Shown here: positions 10,855-21,564 of the stretch, one piece after another
Numbering within the stretch: the first letter of the stretch is position 1
How the letters are laid out: every line of letters begins with the position of its first letter
Source: Hofstenia miamia
Lineage: Eukaryota; Xenacoelomorpha; Acoela
Reading direction: 5' to 3'
Assembly (NCBI GenBank): GCA_004352715.1
Contig: SCFE01000045.1
Span: forward strand, 1,283,694-1,347,693
Length of the DNA stretch: 64,000 nucleotides
The notes under the pieces: model-generated
What the model was told of the DNA's origin: nothing
Databases searched by the model: none
What the model saw: the letters and a program-made list of their open reading frames with translations, nothing else
Program-made: the position numbers and the translations under genes

Positions 10855-12161
10855 TACAATGTATACTAATATGATCAATGTTTGTGTGAATTTTTGTGTA
10901 GATGCTCATTGTGGGATGCATGAATTGTATTGCCGTCCCCTAATGTACATTGTTTTATTAGAAGAAACTGTTTCAATTTTTTTCTAAATTTTTTATATTT
11001 TTTTTCTATTCGCGTTTCATAATATAAATTATTCCATAATTTAATTGATATGTGATGGAAGCCATTAGAATTGTTATCTAATCACAGAAATTTTTGCAAT
11101 CGCTCATTTAATTTAATATAGGCAATAATGAAAAGGAGAGATGTTTGTAGAGACTTGAATTTAAAAGATAGATAGCATATGCAGATGAATTTGGTAGAAC
11201 GGAGATTATAAATTATATTTATTATGATATACTGATGCTTCGTCATGCTTTCGAGCAAAGTTTAGAGTTTTTATACACCAATTAAATGTCTTTGATAGAA
11301 GCATATGATATTTCGAATTTAGGTTAGTTAAAAGAAAAGAACAGTATTGAAAATGAGACAAACAGAAAGCATGTATCAGTTGCTTATGATAATTGCGTAT
11401 GTGATAAAGATATCTAATTCCTTCAGTCATTTTTTGAATCTTATTCAGTAGAAATTTTTTAAATTTTAATTCATTATCTATCTCCACTCCTAAATAGCTG
11501 ACTGACTCACTTTGCTTTATTGGCTTACTATTTATCTTTAGTTCTATATCACTTATTAGATTACTTTGTGTCTTCGATGAAAAAATTATAACTTGAGTTT
11601 TGTCAACATTTTGTTTTAGATGATTATTTGTAAAATGTATGTTTAATATTTCTACACCTGTTTGGAGGTTTTTTGTAGCATCAAAAGCATTTTTTGATGT
11701 ACTTATTGGGCATGTGTCGTCGGCATATTTGTAAATGTCGCTGTTTTTAACATGCTTTATTATATCATTTACAAAAATTGCAAATAAAATAGGGCCAAGT
11801 ACATTGCCTTGGAGTACCCCACGGTCAGTCGTAATATAACTTGATTTTTTTCTGTTTAATATTACGCGTTGCTGTCTAATTTTTAAGAAGTTCATGATTA
11901 AATTAATTGAGTTAGCACCAAAATTATAATTTATAAGCTTGTCTTGCAAATATCAAAATTCATTGAATTGAATGCCTTACTTAAATCTAATAATGCTACA
12001 CTACTGCAGTTATTATGAGATATATTAGACTTTATTTGTTGAGTAATAGATAGAATTGCGTCTTGGGTGCTATGGCCATTGCGAAATCCAAATTGTTTAT
12101 GTGATAGAATGTTTTCAGATTTTAGGAATGCGTTTATTTGAACACAAAAACAGTTTATCAA
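10855..12161 (-). pseudogene. LINE C reverse transcriptase, first (3'-complete) copy
   Basis: The 12161-11931 frame holds QFGFRNGHSTQDAI and VALLDLSKAFN (motif A). The 11949-11206 frame (247 aa) holds RGVLQGNVLGPILFAIFVND (motif B), YKYADDT (motif C, catalytic DD kept), the thumb VSYLGVEID, and a tail ending near NWCIKTLNFARK. Past the stop at 11206 the homology goes on in another frame down to about 10930, where the minus strand reads ISIKLWNNLYYETR and KKYKKFRKKLKQFLL, the usual C-terminal end of CR1/L2-type RTs. So the 11206 stop follows a frameshift and is not the true end. Confidence 0.8.
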
Positions 12162-12628
12162 ATACTTTACTAAAAAGATGTGTAATACAAATGGGTCTAT
12201 AATATTTTGCGCTTAGGTTGTCACCTTTTTTATATATAGGAGTTATATCTGAATTTTTAGTAAGTCTGGAAATTCACATTCAATAATACATGATGAAATG
12301 CGATTAACAATTGTTCTCCAAAAATAGGAAAAAAACGTTTCATAATAAAAAATGGGAGGGTATAAGAAGCCGTTGATTTGTTGGTATCAAGTTTCTTAAC
12401 AATGTTTTCTAATTCATTGATTGTAGCAAGTCTAAAGGAAAATTGTTTTGATTGTTTGAGATTATCAGAATTTTGTTTTTTCTTATAAGGTGGAAAATCG
12501 AAATTTCCAAGTTCTTTGAATGTTGAGTTTAAATGATTTAGTATTTGGGTTTTGTCTGTTACAGCCGTATTATTAATGTTTAATTCATTTATTTCGGATG
12601 AAAGACCTTTAGATTTTCCAATAAATTT
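11528..12628 (-). repeat. Tandem duplication inside LINE C, unit 1 (1101 bp)
   Basis: This segment, starting ctatttatctttagttc and ending ccaataaattt, is repeated directly at 12629-13680. At the junction ccaataaattt runs straight into ctatttatc, whereas the parental continuation after ccaataaattt is seen only once, at 13681. The two units differ at scattered bases and by a 49-bp deletion in unit 2. Confidence 0.9.
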
Positions 12629-13680
12629 CTATTTATCTTTAGTTCTATATCACTTATTAGATTACTTTGTGTCTTCGATGAAAAAATTATAACTTGAGTT
12701 TTGTCAACATTTTGTTTTAGATGATTATTTGTAAAATGTATGTTTAATATTTCTACACCTGTTTGGAGGTTTTTTGTAGCATCAAAAGCATTTTTTGATG
12801 TACTTATTGGGCATGTGTCGTCGGCATATTTGTAAATGTCGCTGTTTTTAACATGCTTTATTATATCATTTACAAAAATTGCAAATAAAATAGGGCCAAG
12901 TACATTGCCTTGGAGTACCCCACGGTCAGTCGTAATATAACTTGATTTTTTTCTGTTTAATATTACGCGTTGCTGTCTAATTTTTAAGAAGTTCATGATT
13001 AAATTAATTGAGTTAGCACCAAAATTATAATTTATAAATCCAATAATGCTACACAACTAAAGTTATTATGAGATATGTTAGACTTTATTTGTTGAGTAAT
13101 AGATAGAATTGCGGCTTGGGGGCTATGGCAATTGCGAAATCCAAATTGTTTATGTGATAGAATGTTTTCAGATTTTAGGAATGCGTTTATTTGAACACAA
13201 AAACAGTTTATCAAATACTTTACTAAAAAGATGTGTAATACAAATGGGTCTATAATATTTTGCGCTTAGGTTGTCACCTTTTTTATATATAGGAGTTATA
13301 TCTGAATTTTTAGTAAGTCTGGAAATTCACATTCAATAATACATGATGAAATGCGATTAACAATTGTTCTCCAAAAATAGGAAAAAAACGTTTCATAATA
13401 AAAAATGGGAGATATAAGAAGCAGTTGATTTGTTGGTATCAAGATTTTTAACAATGTTTTCTAATTCATTGATTGTAGCAAGTCTAAAGGAAAATTGTTT
13501 TGATTGTTTGGGATTATCAGAATTTTGTTTTTTCTTATAAGGTGGAAAATCGAAATTTCCAAGTTCTTTGAATGTTGAATTTAAATGATTTAGTATTTGG
13601 GTTTTGTCTGTTACAGCCATATTATTGATTTTTAATTCATTTATTTCGGATGAAAGACCTTTAGATTTTCCAATAAATTT
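12589..13680 (-). pseudogene. LINE C reverse transcriptase, second (duplicated, truncated) copy
   Basis: This covers tandem unit 2 (12629-13680). It repeats the RT from the pre-motif A region (13393-13620) through motif A (VALLDL at about 13032-13060), motif B and YKYADDT (12589-13056), then stops abruptly after SDIELKIN where the duplication joint fuses it to LENLKVFHPK from the start of unit 1. A 49-bp deletion near 13040 removes the end of motif A, including SKAF and the residues after it, and fuses VALLDL to NYNFGANS. The RT thumb and tail are absent from this copy. Confidence 0.85.
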
Positions 13681-14990
13681 ATGGATGTATCGCCATTTCT
13701 CTCGAGTAGAATTTAATTGATTAAAGATTTTTTCCGAACTTTAGTTAAATTTTTTGTTCTTAATTGCTTAATTATTTTCTTTGATCTTTCGTAATTGGTC
13801 CGATTAGTCTTTGTCAGCTCAAATAATTCTCGCTTAATTTGATACTATTCAACGACTTGATTATCGTCGGTGTTTGAAAAAGGAAATTTAATTGCTTTGA
13901 TCTTAAACCTTCGCTTCTTAATTGGTGCAACACTTTTTAATGACTTGTAGATTCCTTTTGCATTGTAATTAATCATTTTAGGTCCAGAATTTAACGTGTA
14001 AATATAGTTAAATGGGGTGTTTCATAGGGCCTTTTCCATATTTTCATCAGAGTAAGATAAATAGTCCCTTGCATATATGAATTTAAATTGCTTGTTTTTA
14101 ATAGTTTTGTTACTAATATATGTACACAGTGCATGATCACTAAATGATTCAAACATTAAGGATTTGAAGGAATCATCAGAATTAGTAAGAAAGTAATCAA
14201 TTAAATTGTTCATTCGAGTTGGACAAACTGTATATTACAACGAAGATTACAAGTAGCAGACATTTCATTTATAGAATTTCATTCAGATGAAATAAAGTAA
14301 TTAATATTAAAGTCACCAAATATATTTAGAGAGTTATAATTATTACATACTTCAGATATTTCTTTGACTTTATAATTTAGATATTCAACTTTTTAATTTT
14401 TATTTGATTACATATATATACGTTTATCAATTTTTTTTTGGAAACAGTTCTCAATTAATTATATTTCTATCCACAGCAATTCAAATATTTAATGATACAT
14501 TTCAAATTCAGATTTACGGACTCGTTTTAAAGATTTTGTTTCAATTATCATAAGTCTGCCACCTCTACCTATTCGATTCTAAGAAAAACCCTAAAAAATG
14601 TGTCTGTCTGGATTAAACAAGTTAGGTTCGATTTCAGGCTTAAGCCAAGTTTCTGTAATTAGGAAAATTGCATTTTTTCCAATTTTTGTAATCAACTTTT
14701 AGAAATCATTTCTGTTTGAATTAAGGCTTCTAGCGTTAATGTAATTAGAGTAATTTTTCAATTCGTGTTTAATTTCCCCAGAAAGGATTAGCTTTAAAAG
14801 AAGAAAATACCTAATAAAGTGTTCATAAATCAAAATACTGAATTTGGTGGCACACGTGTAGTAATTGAGATGTAAGTGCTTTCTGTGTTGTGCTTGCAAG
14901 TGGACATGTATATAGTATATACATGTAAGTACATTTCGGAAAACAAAATATATAACTAGATAATACATAAAAAAATTACAATTTTGATTG
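13681..14990 (-). pseudogene. LINE C APE-type endonuclease and linker
   Basis: The minus strand reads, in order, SNYINARSLNSNRNDF (near 14968-14700), IFLITETWLKPEI (about 14655-14620), GRGGRLMI (about 14560), IFGDFNINYF (about 14330-14300) and FSDHALCTYIS (14022-14213 frame). These correspond to the N..SL start, the catalytic ET.L segment, the GDFN motif and the C-terminal SDH motif of APE endonucleases that nick target DNA for LINE insertion. Stops and shifts lie between blocks, for example just after NRNDF and after the FISSE following GDFN. The linker to the RT (13681-14020) is AT-rich and broken. Confidence 0.8.
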
Positions 14991-15114
14991 AATTAGTAAT
15001 TCTAGAGAGGAAGAGATGGGGTCGGAAGAAGACATCGACAGAAGAGGAGCTTATGACTTTGGAGTAAGAAACGTGAGGAGTACGGAAGGTTGAAGCAGTG
15101 ATTGGGCGAGGACT

Positions 15115-15985
15115 TAAGTGATGCTTTAAGATCTGAGTTATTTGTTTGATTCCATTGCCAGAAAGATGAATCTCATCGTGGGATAGGAGACTAAAATTGA
15201 TGGTTCTTCGCGATCACATGAATTTTTTGAAGACAGTGATGACATTGAACTTGTTTGAAGAGACGCGTGATACGACTTTGTTAAATTAATCAATGACGTG
15301 ATTTTATTGTAAGAGTCAATATTTTGGCGAGAAATAAGACGAATCTGTTCAACTAGATGATTGATATTTGATTTGAATGTTCGATCATCAGCAGTGGAGT
15401 GTATTGCATCGATTAGACCAGTGTTAAGAATGACAGAATTGACGTGAATTTTTGGATATTGCGAGATCTTTTCAGCAAGACGTCTAGAATTGTGACCAGG
15501 ATAAGAATGGATGGACGTGGTTTGGTTAGGTAGAAGATTATGTGAGCACATTTCAAGGGATGCTGCTTCCAATGATTAATGAGGTTGTACACGGTTTGAT
15601 CAATTTTACTTGACTTCGTGGCTTGTCAGATTTTCTTTTCAGGAGACTGGGGTGGATTTTGGAAGGAAATGTAGCGATGTGCTGAGGGAGAATCGAATGT
15701 TTGTGTTGAACAGGATGCATTGATTGAGCAAGCAGATTTGGAAGGAGAAGATTGTGTTGCAGCATTGGAGACAGATTTGAGTGAGCTTATGAAAAGAAGT
15801 AGAAGAGCTTCAGCCGCGTTTTCTTTGTCGAGGAGAGAGAGCATTTGGTGCAGCAGCCTTTTCTTTTTAGCTTTGGTTAGAGAAGATGCCGCATAAAGTG
15901 TCGCTGCACCAGCAAATAGCCTTTCGCGTATCGCTTCTGCGAGCGAGAGATAAACCCGACCGTCCACGGCCGGAGGAAAGATAAT
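15115..15985 (-). pseudogene. LINE C ORF1 with SGNH-esterase-like domain
   Basis: The minus-strand frame entering at about 15985 reads DGRVYLSLAEAIRERLFAGA, then a Lys-rich and Ser-rich linker. A shift leads to CTTSLIIGSSIP (esterase block with the nucleophile Ser, about 15553-15600), then SYPGHNSRRL, VILNTGLIDAIHS (block III, where GTND is usual and has become GLID) and finally, in another frame near 15150-15185, SHDEIHLSGNGI, the DxxH catalytic block. At least three frame changes separate these. The decayed block III suggests loss of activity before or after the frameshifts. The 5' part is noticeably G+C-richer than its surroundings, as expected for a LINE internal promoter region. Confidence 0.75.
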
Positions 15986-15988
15986 GAC

Positions 15989-16015
15989 AATAATAATAAT
16001 AATAATAATAATAAT
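15989..16015. repeat. (AAT)n microsatellite at LINE C 5' edge
   Basis: Nine AAT units directly outside the GC-rich LINE leader. It may be the insertion site or have grown after insertion. Confidence 0.9.
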
Positions 16016-17327
16016 CCTTATGAATATGTATCTGAAAATAACATTCAGAAGATACAATTTTGATAGAAACGGATGTTTCAGATAACTGTTTGGAAAAAAA
16101 TCTACAATAACTATACAATATGTGCATGTTCTTTAGATATAAAATGTATGGTTTCTCTAAAATTATGATATGCAACTTGATTTATCGAGAAATTCCTTTT
16201 ATAATTTACAATTAACAAATACAACAAAAATTCGAGCACACCAAAGTAATACTTCTGCAAAATTTATTGTGAACTTATATTTTCAAAATTCTAATTCCTT
16301 AAGACTAAAGCTGTAACAAAGCTAGGGAAAACCAATATTTTCTTGTTTGCATAAGTATTTCAAGAGACGAATTTGGTGTAATTTGGATTGGAATATTATA
16401 CAAATATATATGTATATTTCTTAAAATTACAAAATTTGGATTATATTCAAAACTTGATTGTAATAAATAATTTAAGGGCATGTCTTGCCAAAACATCAGA
16501 TAAATTCATATATTTATGTACACGCAGTTCTGCATGGGTACTGTATTGATATCGTCTATTATAACGCTAGATTTTATCTTACTAAAAATAGTAATTTTAG
16601 AAGACATGGGTACGTATATACTAAAAATGGCGTATATGTACTTTATACAAACTATTTTAAAGGTGAAAACATCACCACGTATAAACCACTTCCTGTTTGT
16701 TTGACTGTTTAAATGTGCTGCACAAATGTTGGATGCTAGTATTTTTTTATCTTATTCAAATTGTAAACATTGATTTCAATCTGTTCAAGATCAGGGTTCA
16801 AAAATTACTGGAAACTACTAAAAAATTTATATCACTGATAAAAATGCATTTGCTTCCTTGATAGTAAATTATACTCAAGTATTTTACGGTATTAGACTCA
16901 GTGTTTATGCAAATAGCTTGCACATATAAATATTTGCTTATGATAAATTTTTTAAGTACACACAGATTACTTGACACAAAAATAGAAAGTACATCTTAGC
17001 TCAAATTACTTGTCAATCTGTTGATCAAGAAACCACATATTAATATCTATTTCTTAATATAAGTATGCCGTGTGCAAAGGTAAAATTTATTCAACCAAGC
17101 CAGAATGATCCATGAATTGGCTAGTATTTTTCAGACTTGATAAGTTTGAATTTGAACTTGTCCTATATTAAGTGATTAATTCCAAATTGAAAATAAGTTG
17201 TCGTTCAGAACGTTTTTACAAATATCAATTGAATTTATTTCTACATTCCATGTTGGCACATCTCATACGTTATCAGTTCAAAAATAAAATTTTCAAAAAG
17301 TGAAAGCTCATTGTTCTTGAAGCTTAT

Positions 17328-17369
<42 letters not shown>

Positions 17370-19160
17370 ATATTATTGTCCCTAATTGCATACTATCAAT
17401 TAGTATAGTATTTCTGTTTGGGTCATGAGATAAGCTTAAAAATTTTGCATATACTGGAAAATATTTTTCATTTGCATTAAATATATTTTTAATAACTACT
17501 GCCTCATTGAAGTCCATGTAGAATGTATTATTTTGTAAATTTTTTTATAATATCTTTAACCTGAAAATATGCGTATGAATTGTTTAGTTATTATTGTCTT
17601 CAGTTTACTGGTAGACTTTGCGTTTATCGTTACTATTGCTCTTATCACAATGACATTTACATTTGTTGTTTAGCAAGTTTCAGCAGACTACTAGATGCAT
17701 CAGTTCTCAGTAAAAAATTTCAAAACTCCAACGGCTTGCGACTATTGCACTAAAATGGTATGTACATTTGAAATCTTCATGAGACTAAATTTGCCCTATT
17801 CTATTGATTGTGCATTTATAAGATTGCTTTTCAATTATTTGCTTAACTTGATATAAAATAGGCATTTGAGAATTAAATATGAACATCTTTGTTCAACTTT
17901 TGCTTCAAAGGTAGGTCTCAGTAACTTATGTATTTAAGATTTAATGTAGTGCTGAATATGTTGATTACCCGAATTCTGCTGCCAATATATAAAGAACGGG
18001 TTGCCATATCAAGTATTTCGAATATTTTCACTAGACTATCAAATTGCCATAGAACATAACATTAAATCGAAGTTTTGTGTCTAGGATATTATAACATGAT
18101 TGACTCAATATTGACTAAGTAGCTGGCCTTGAAAAATCTCTTAGTGACTTAATCAGGGAGAAATATTTCCTAGTTGTGAAAATATCATAAACGCCTTCAG
18201 AATTTCCTTAAAATAATCAAGGAAATGTTCAGTTTTAAAAACATGGATTTTATGGGATTGTTTTTATGATTAGTAGTGTATTTTTTGAATTATTACTCAA
18301 GGAATGTTAGCAAAAACTGTTTGTTGAACCATCTGTTTTTTTACTATAAACTAATGAGAAAAAACTTAAATGGTTTATTCTTAGTCTACATCAATTAACA
18401 TGTTAAGTTACTTTTCTCTTTCTGATAAGTTGTATTTTTCTAGACTATAGTGCTAGGATTGAAAATTTTCAGTAAAAACAAAAACTCATTTTTCTAAACA
18501 CTTTGTGGAATTCTTTAAATATTATTTTCTCTGAATTGTTGAAATGAAAAAAGTAGTGTATATTGCGCCTTTCAAAGCCAATCAGTAAAATAAAATCATT
18601 AAAATTTATCGATGGATACCTCTATTAGAAAAAATATAAACAAATTGGAAATTTTGTTATATTATTAAAGTGTAATTTTTTAAAACTATTTTTTAGCATT
18701 TTTCAGAAATTTTAGCAAATTACTTCCCCATTGTTTTTAATTTCAAAATATTCATGTTAAATTATTCGAATTAAGTGGTAAGTTTGGAAAATGGATCACT
18801 TTGAATGTTTTCCCACGACTTTGTCTGAAAAGCTGATCAAGATTAATCCTTTGACGCAAAAATATTTTTGTCTCTTATAGGATGGACGCTTATTTACCAA
18901 TTTTGTTCCTTACCTCATTGGGATAGAATAGAACTGAGGTTTAGCCTCCCAATGTAATTTAGGATGATAATAGTCAGTCCAACAATAGAATATTAAAAAA
19001 TATATTGCAAAATATCTCGAACACTGAATAAAAATAATACATGTTTCAGCATTACAATTTTTTATAGTTTAAGGTAGTAAGACCCTATATGCGATAAGTA
19101 TTAATGAGGAAACATTTTTTTTAATTTTGTATTTCTAACAAAACATGATTCTTCAAATTT
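16016..19160. other. AT-rich DNA with one (TA)n run, no gene seen
   Basis: Frames such as 16305-16496, 16485-16712 and 17308-17517 are short and domainless. A (TA)n run lies at about 17335-17365. Confidence 0.55.
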
Positions 19161-20400
19161 GTTATTTCAATGAACAATTATACAGAACCCATACTGGAAA
19201 CTCTGGATATTCAGAATATTTTTACTCATCTTACAATGCATCAAGTGGCAGAAGTATTGAAAATCGCAAAAAAAATGTGGTACACTAATGGATTCCCATC
19301 CTGGATATTCTCTGAATTATATTTCTACTCCATTATACTATATTTGGAATTGATGTATCCCAAATGCATGTAAAGAACAAAACATTGTTTATTCCTAAAT
19401 TTGAGGTACCTCTTGCTCTTGATAGGGGTTATTGAGTGATATTGCAATAACTAATATCATGAATCGCCGTTTTCAAGTTGCAGCACATGATTTTTTAAAG
19501 AGACTAGTAAAACCTTCTTTTTGACCACTACAATTCGCTCATCGTTGTAATAGGTCCGCCCTAGATAGGAGATGCACTTATATATCTTCCGAGTTATCTT
19601 GTGAAGTGACATAGCATAATATTTCTCTTCTTATATTGGACTTTTCAAATACATTTAATAATGTTAAACACAACTTTCCTATTTGAGGCCTTAAAAATGT
19701 AATCTTTCTCCCAATTTAATACACTGGGTAAAGTCATTTCTTAGTCAAAGAAGATAAAGGACTGTTTTTAATTCAAATAATTCATTGTGGAATACTATTA
19801 ACAAAGGTATATCAGAAGGCACTGTTACTGGACCTCTATATTGGAATGTCAAGTCTAGCTTACTAAGCTCAATTCATGATGCTGCTAATTGCTATCATAT
19901 GCGGCTGATACCAAGATTGTTGTACCTTCTTTCGTAGAATTATATATTTATCAAAACACGTTGACAATTTACTTGCAGCTTTACAAAAGCGACTATTCAT
20001 ACTTCACAACCTCAACAAATTTCAACTATTCTGATTGTAATATTTAAGAAGTGTTTGAACATCTTTTTTTCTAAAATAAAGCACGATTTGGTAGTTTACA
20101 GTTCTGATTATAAAGCACTTAAAAAATTAAAAATTTCTGGACAAATCATTTAAAAACAAAGCTGTGCCAAGAAGTACTGCATAACTATATTACAGGAGGA
20201 AGATGCAATATATTTTGGATTTTTTGAATGTTTTATCTCAACCCTATTCATAATATCTTTCCAGATTTATTACCCAATCTCGTATCCTAAAATGTTTTCC
20301 CATATAGACGAATGTTTGGATGCTATTAATATTCTTAAAATGATTGCTTGCATGTTAATTTTCTATTTTATTTTGTTGAATTTCTGACAAAAAATAAATG
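19160..20400 (+). pseudogene. Decayed CR1/Rex1-like LINE reverse transcriptase (LINE D)
   Basis: The 19170-19373 frame carries a pre-RT segment with KMWYTNGFPSWIFSEL, comparable to the 'K..G.DGIP..LLK' stretch before RT motif 1. Downstream in shifting frames come LQFAHRCNRSALD (near 19530, cf. QFAYR.NRS), LILDFSNTFNNV (motif A, about 19640) and ISEGTVTGPLYWN (motif B, about 19810-19850). I could not find an intact YxDD. Stops are frequent and the copy looks older than LINE C. It ends just before the RLE LINE 3' terminus at about 20413. Confidence 0.6.
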
Positions 20401-20452
20401 CACTATATTTCATTTCTTCTAACAGCTTCATACTGGTATCCCTCTCAGCTCG

Positions 20453-20470
20453 GGGAACTCACCAGTTCCC
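20453..20470 (-). other. 3'-terminal stem-loop of the RLE LINE
   Basis: On the transcribed strand GGGAACT, loop GGTG, AGTTCCC forms a perfect 7-bp stem about 40 nt from the 3' end. The plus-strand copy at 57379-57396 keeps the stem with one mismatch and a changed loop. In several LINEs a 3' stem-loop is what the RT recognises; that role here is inference. Confidence 0.6.
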
Positions 20471-20506
20471 AGGTAGTCTGAGAGCTTTCCTCAGGACTAG
20501 CTATTT

Positions 20507-20942
20507 CTAACAATGCTGCTTTCTTGCTACTGTTCCTCCCCACTTTGGTACTCCCAACTTCTCCAAGTATCCCTTATGCTTCTTACTCACTGCTCCTAGT
20601 GCTCCTACAACTACAGGGACTACTTCAACTTTCTTTAACTTCCACAGCCTTTCTATTTCCTCTGTCAACTCCCTGTACTTGTCTAACTTCTCTTTCTCCT
20701 TGCTTTCTATATTCCTGTCCTTTGATACTGCTATATCTATCACTGTTCCCAATCTTTTCTTTGTCTACCACTACTATGTCTGGCCTCCGTGCTTCTATTA
20801 CCTTGCTTGTCTGGATGTTGAAGTCCCACAGTATCTTAACCATATCATTCTCTATGACTCCATGTGGCTTGTGCTCATACCACTTGCCTCCTGCTTCTAA
20901 CCTATGCTGCCTGCTCAAGCTCCAATGTACCATTCTTCCCAC
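20507..20942 (-). pseudogene. RLE LINE: restriction-like endonuclease domain
   Basis: Frame 20942-20625 gives MGRMVHWSLSRQHRLEAGG, KILWDFNIQTSKVIEARRPD and IVVVDKEK, then shifts. Frame 20752-20507 resumes with GTVIDIAVSKDRNIESKEK, a basic helix (YRELTEEIERLW) and VVVGALGAVSKKHKGYLEKL. Together they contain the PD-(14 residues)-D catalytic spacing of R2-class endonucleases. The same region is in one frame in the plus-strand copy at 58719-59137, so the shift here is a lesion. The domain nicks target DNA for target-primed reverse transcription in active relatives. Confidence 0.8.
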
Positions 20943-20969
20943 CTTATCATGCCAGAGCTTATACTCATT

Positions 20970-21564
20970 CTACGCCAACCTCTCACATCCTGCTATCAGA
21001 TGATCTACTGTCTCCGCCTCTTTCCTACACAGTCTACACTTATCACTTCTACTCTTCTGTCTATATGCTTCTTCACCCAGTTTGTTCTTATTGCTTGCTG
21101 CCATTATCAGTGCTTCTGTTTCTCTTTTTAGTTCTGCTTTCTTTAACCACTTGTTGCTTTCTTCTCTGTCACATTTTTCTATGTTCCTCCAGTATTCTCC
21201 ATGCATTGTCTTCTGCTTATACCTTGTTTGTCTCTCTAATTCCATCNNNNNNNNNNNNNNNNNNNNNGTGCTTCTGTTTCTCTTTTTAGTTCTGCTTTCT
21301 TTAACCACTTGTTGCTTTCTTCTCTGTCACATTTTTCTATGTTCCTCCAGTATTCTCCATGCATTGTCTTCTGCTTATACCTTGTTTGTCTCTCTAATTC
21401 CATCCTACTCTGGTATGCTGTCTTTCTTTCACTCTCAGTTCTTATCTTCCTTTGTGACCTCCAGTATTGACCCTCTAGGTTGTGCTTCTACGTATTCCTT
21501 TAGCCATAGTGCTTCTGCTTCTACAGTTTCCTCCACACTTAGCCCTATCTACATCTCCATTTAA
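20970..21564 (-). pseudogene. RLE LINE: knuckle and linker, broken by assembly gap
   Basis: The minus strand near 20970-21110 reads KCRLCRKEAETVDHLIAGCE, a Cx2Cx8Hx4C knuckle like the one preceding the endonuclease in R2-class LINEs. Upstream, 137 bp (21110-21246) occurs again immediately across the N run (21268-21404), so the true sequence probably has it once. Frames through this stretch should not be trusted. Confidence 0.75.
21247..21267. other. Assembly gap (21 N) with 137-bp repeated flanks
   Basis: The 137 bp before the gap and the 137 bp after it read the same. This is the signature of two overlapping contig ends joined without merging. Confidence 0.9.

Larger units (their letters stand above)
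10850..15985 (-). mobile_element. CR1/L2-like LINE with esterase ORF1 (LINE C), nearly complete but decayed
   Basis: Reading from 15985 toward 10850 the parts occur in the expected order: a GC-richer 5' leader and ORF1 start, an ORF1 SGNH-esterase-like domain, an APE-type endonuclease, a reverse transcriptase, and an RT C-terminal tail. An SGNH esterase in ORF1 is known from CR1/L2-type LINEs, so I place it there rather than in RTE or R1. The RT region is present twice because of a 1.1-kb internal tandem duplication. Many frameshifts and stops make the copy inactive. A (TAA)n tract flanks the 5' end. I see no poly(A) or clear microsatellite tail at the 3' end near 10850, so that boundary is approximate. 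Confidence 0.8.

Noticed and set aside
20524-21564. Several Cys/Ser/Leu-rich plus-strand ORFs of 73-160 codons
   Set aside because: Antisense shadows of the minus-strand RLE LINE; low-complexity composition and no domains.
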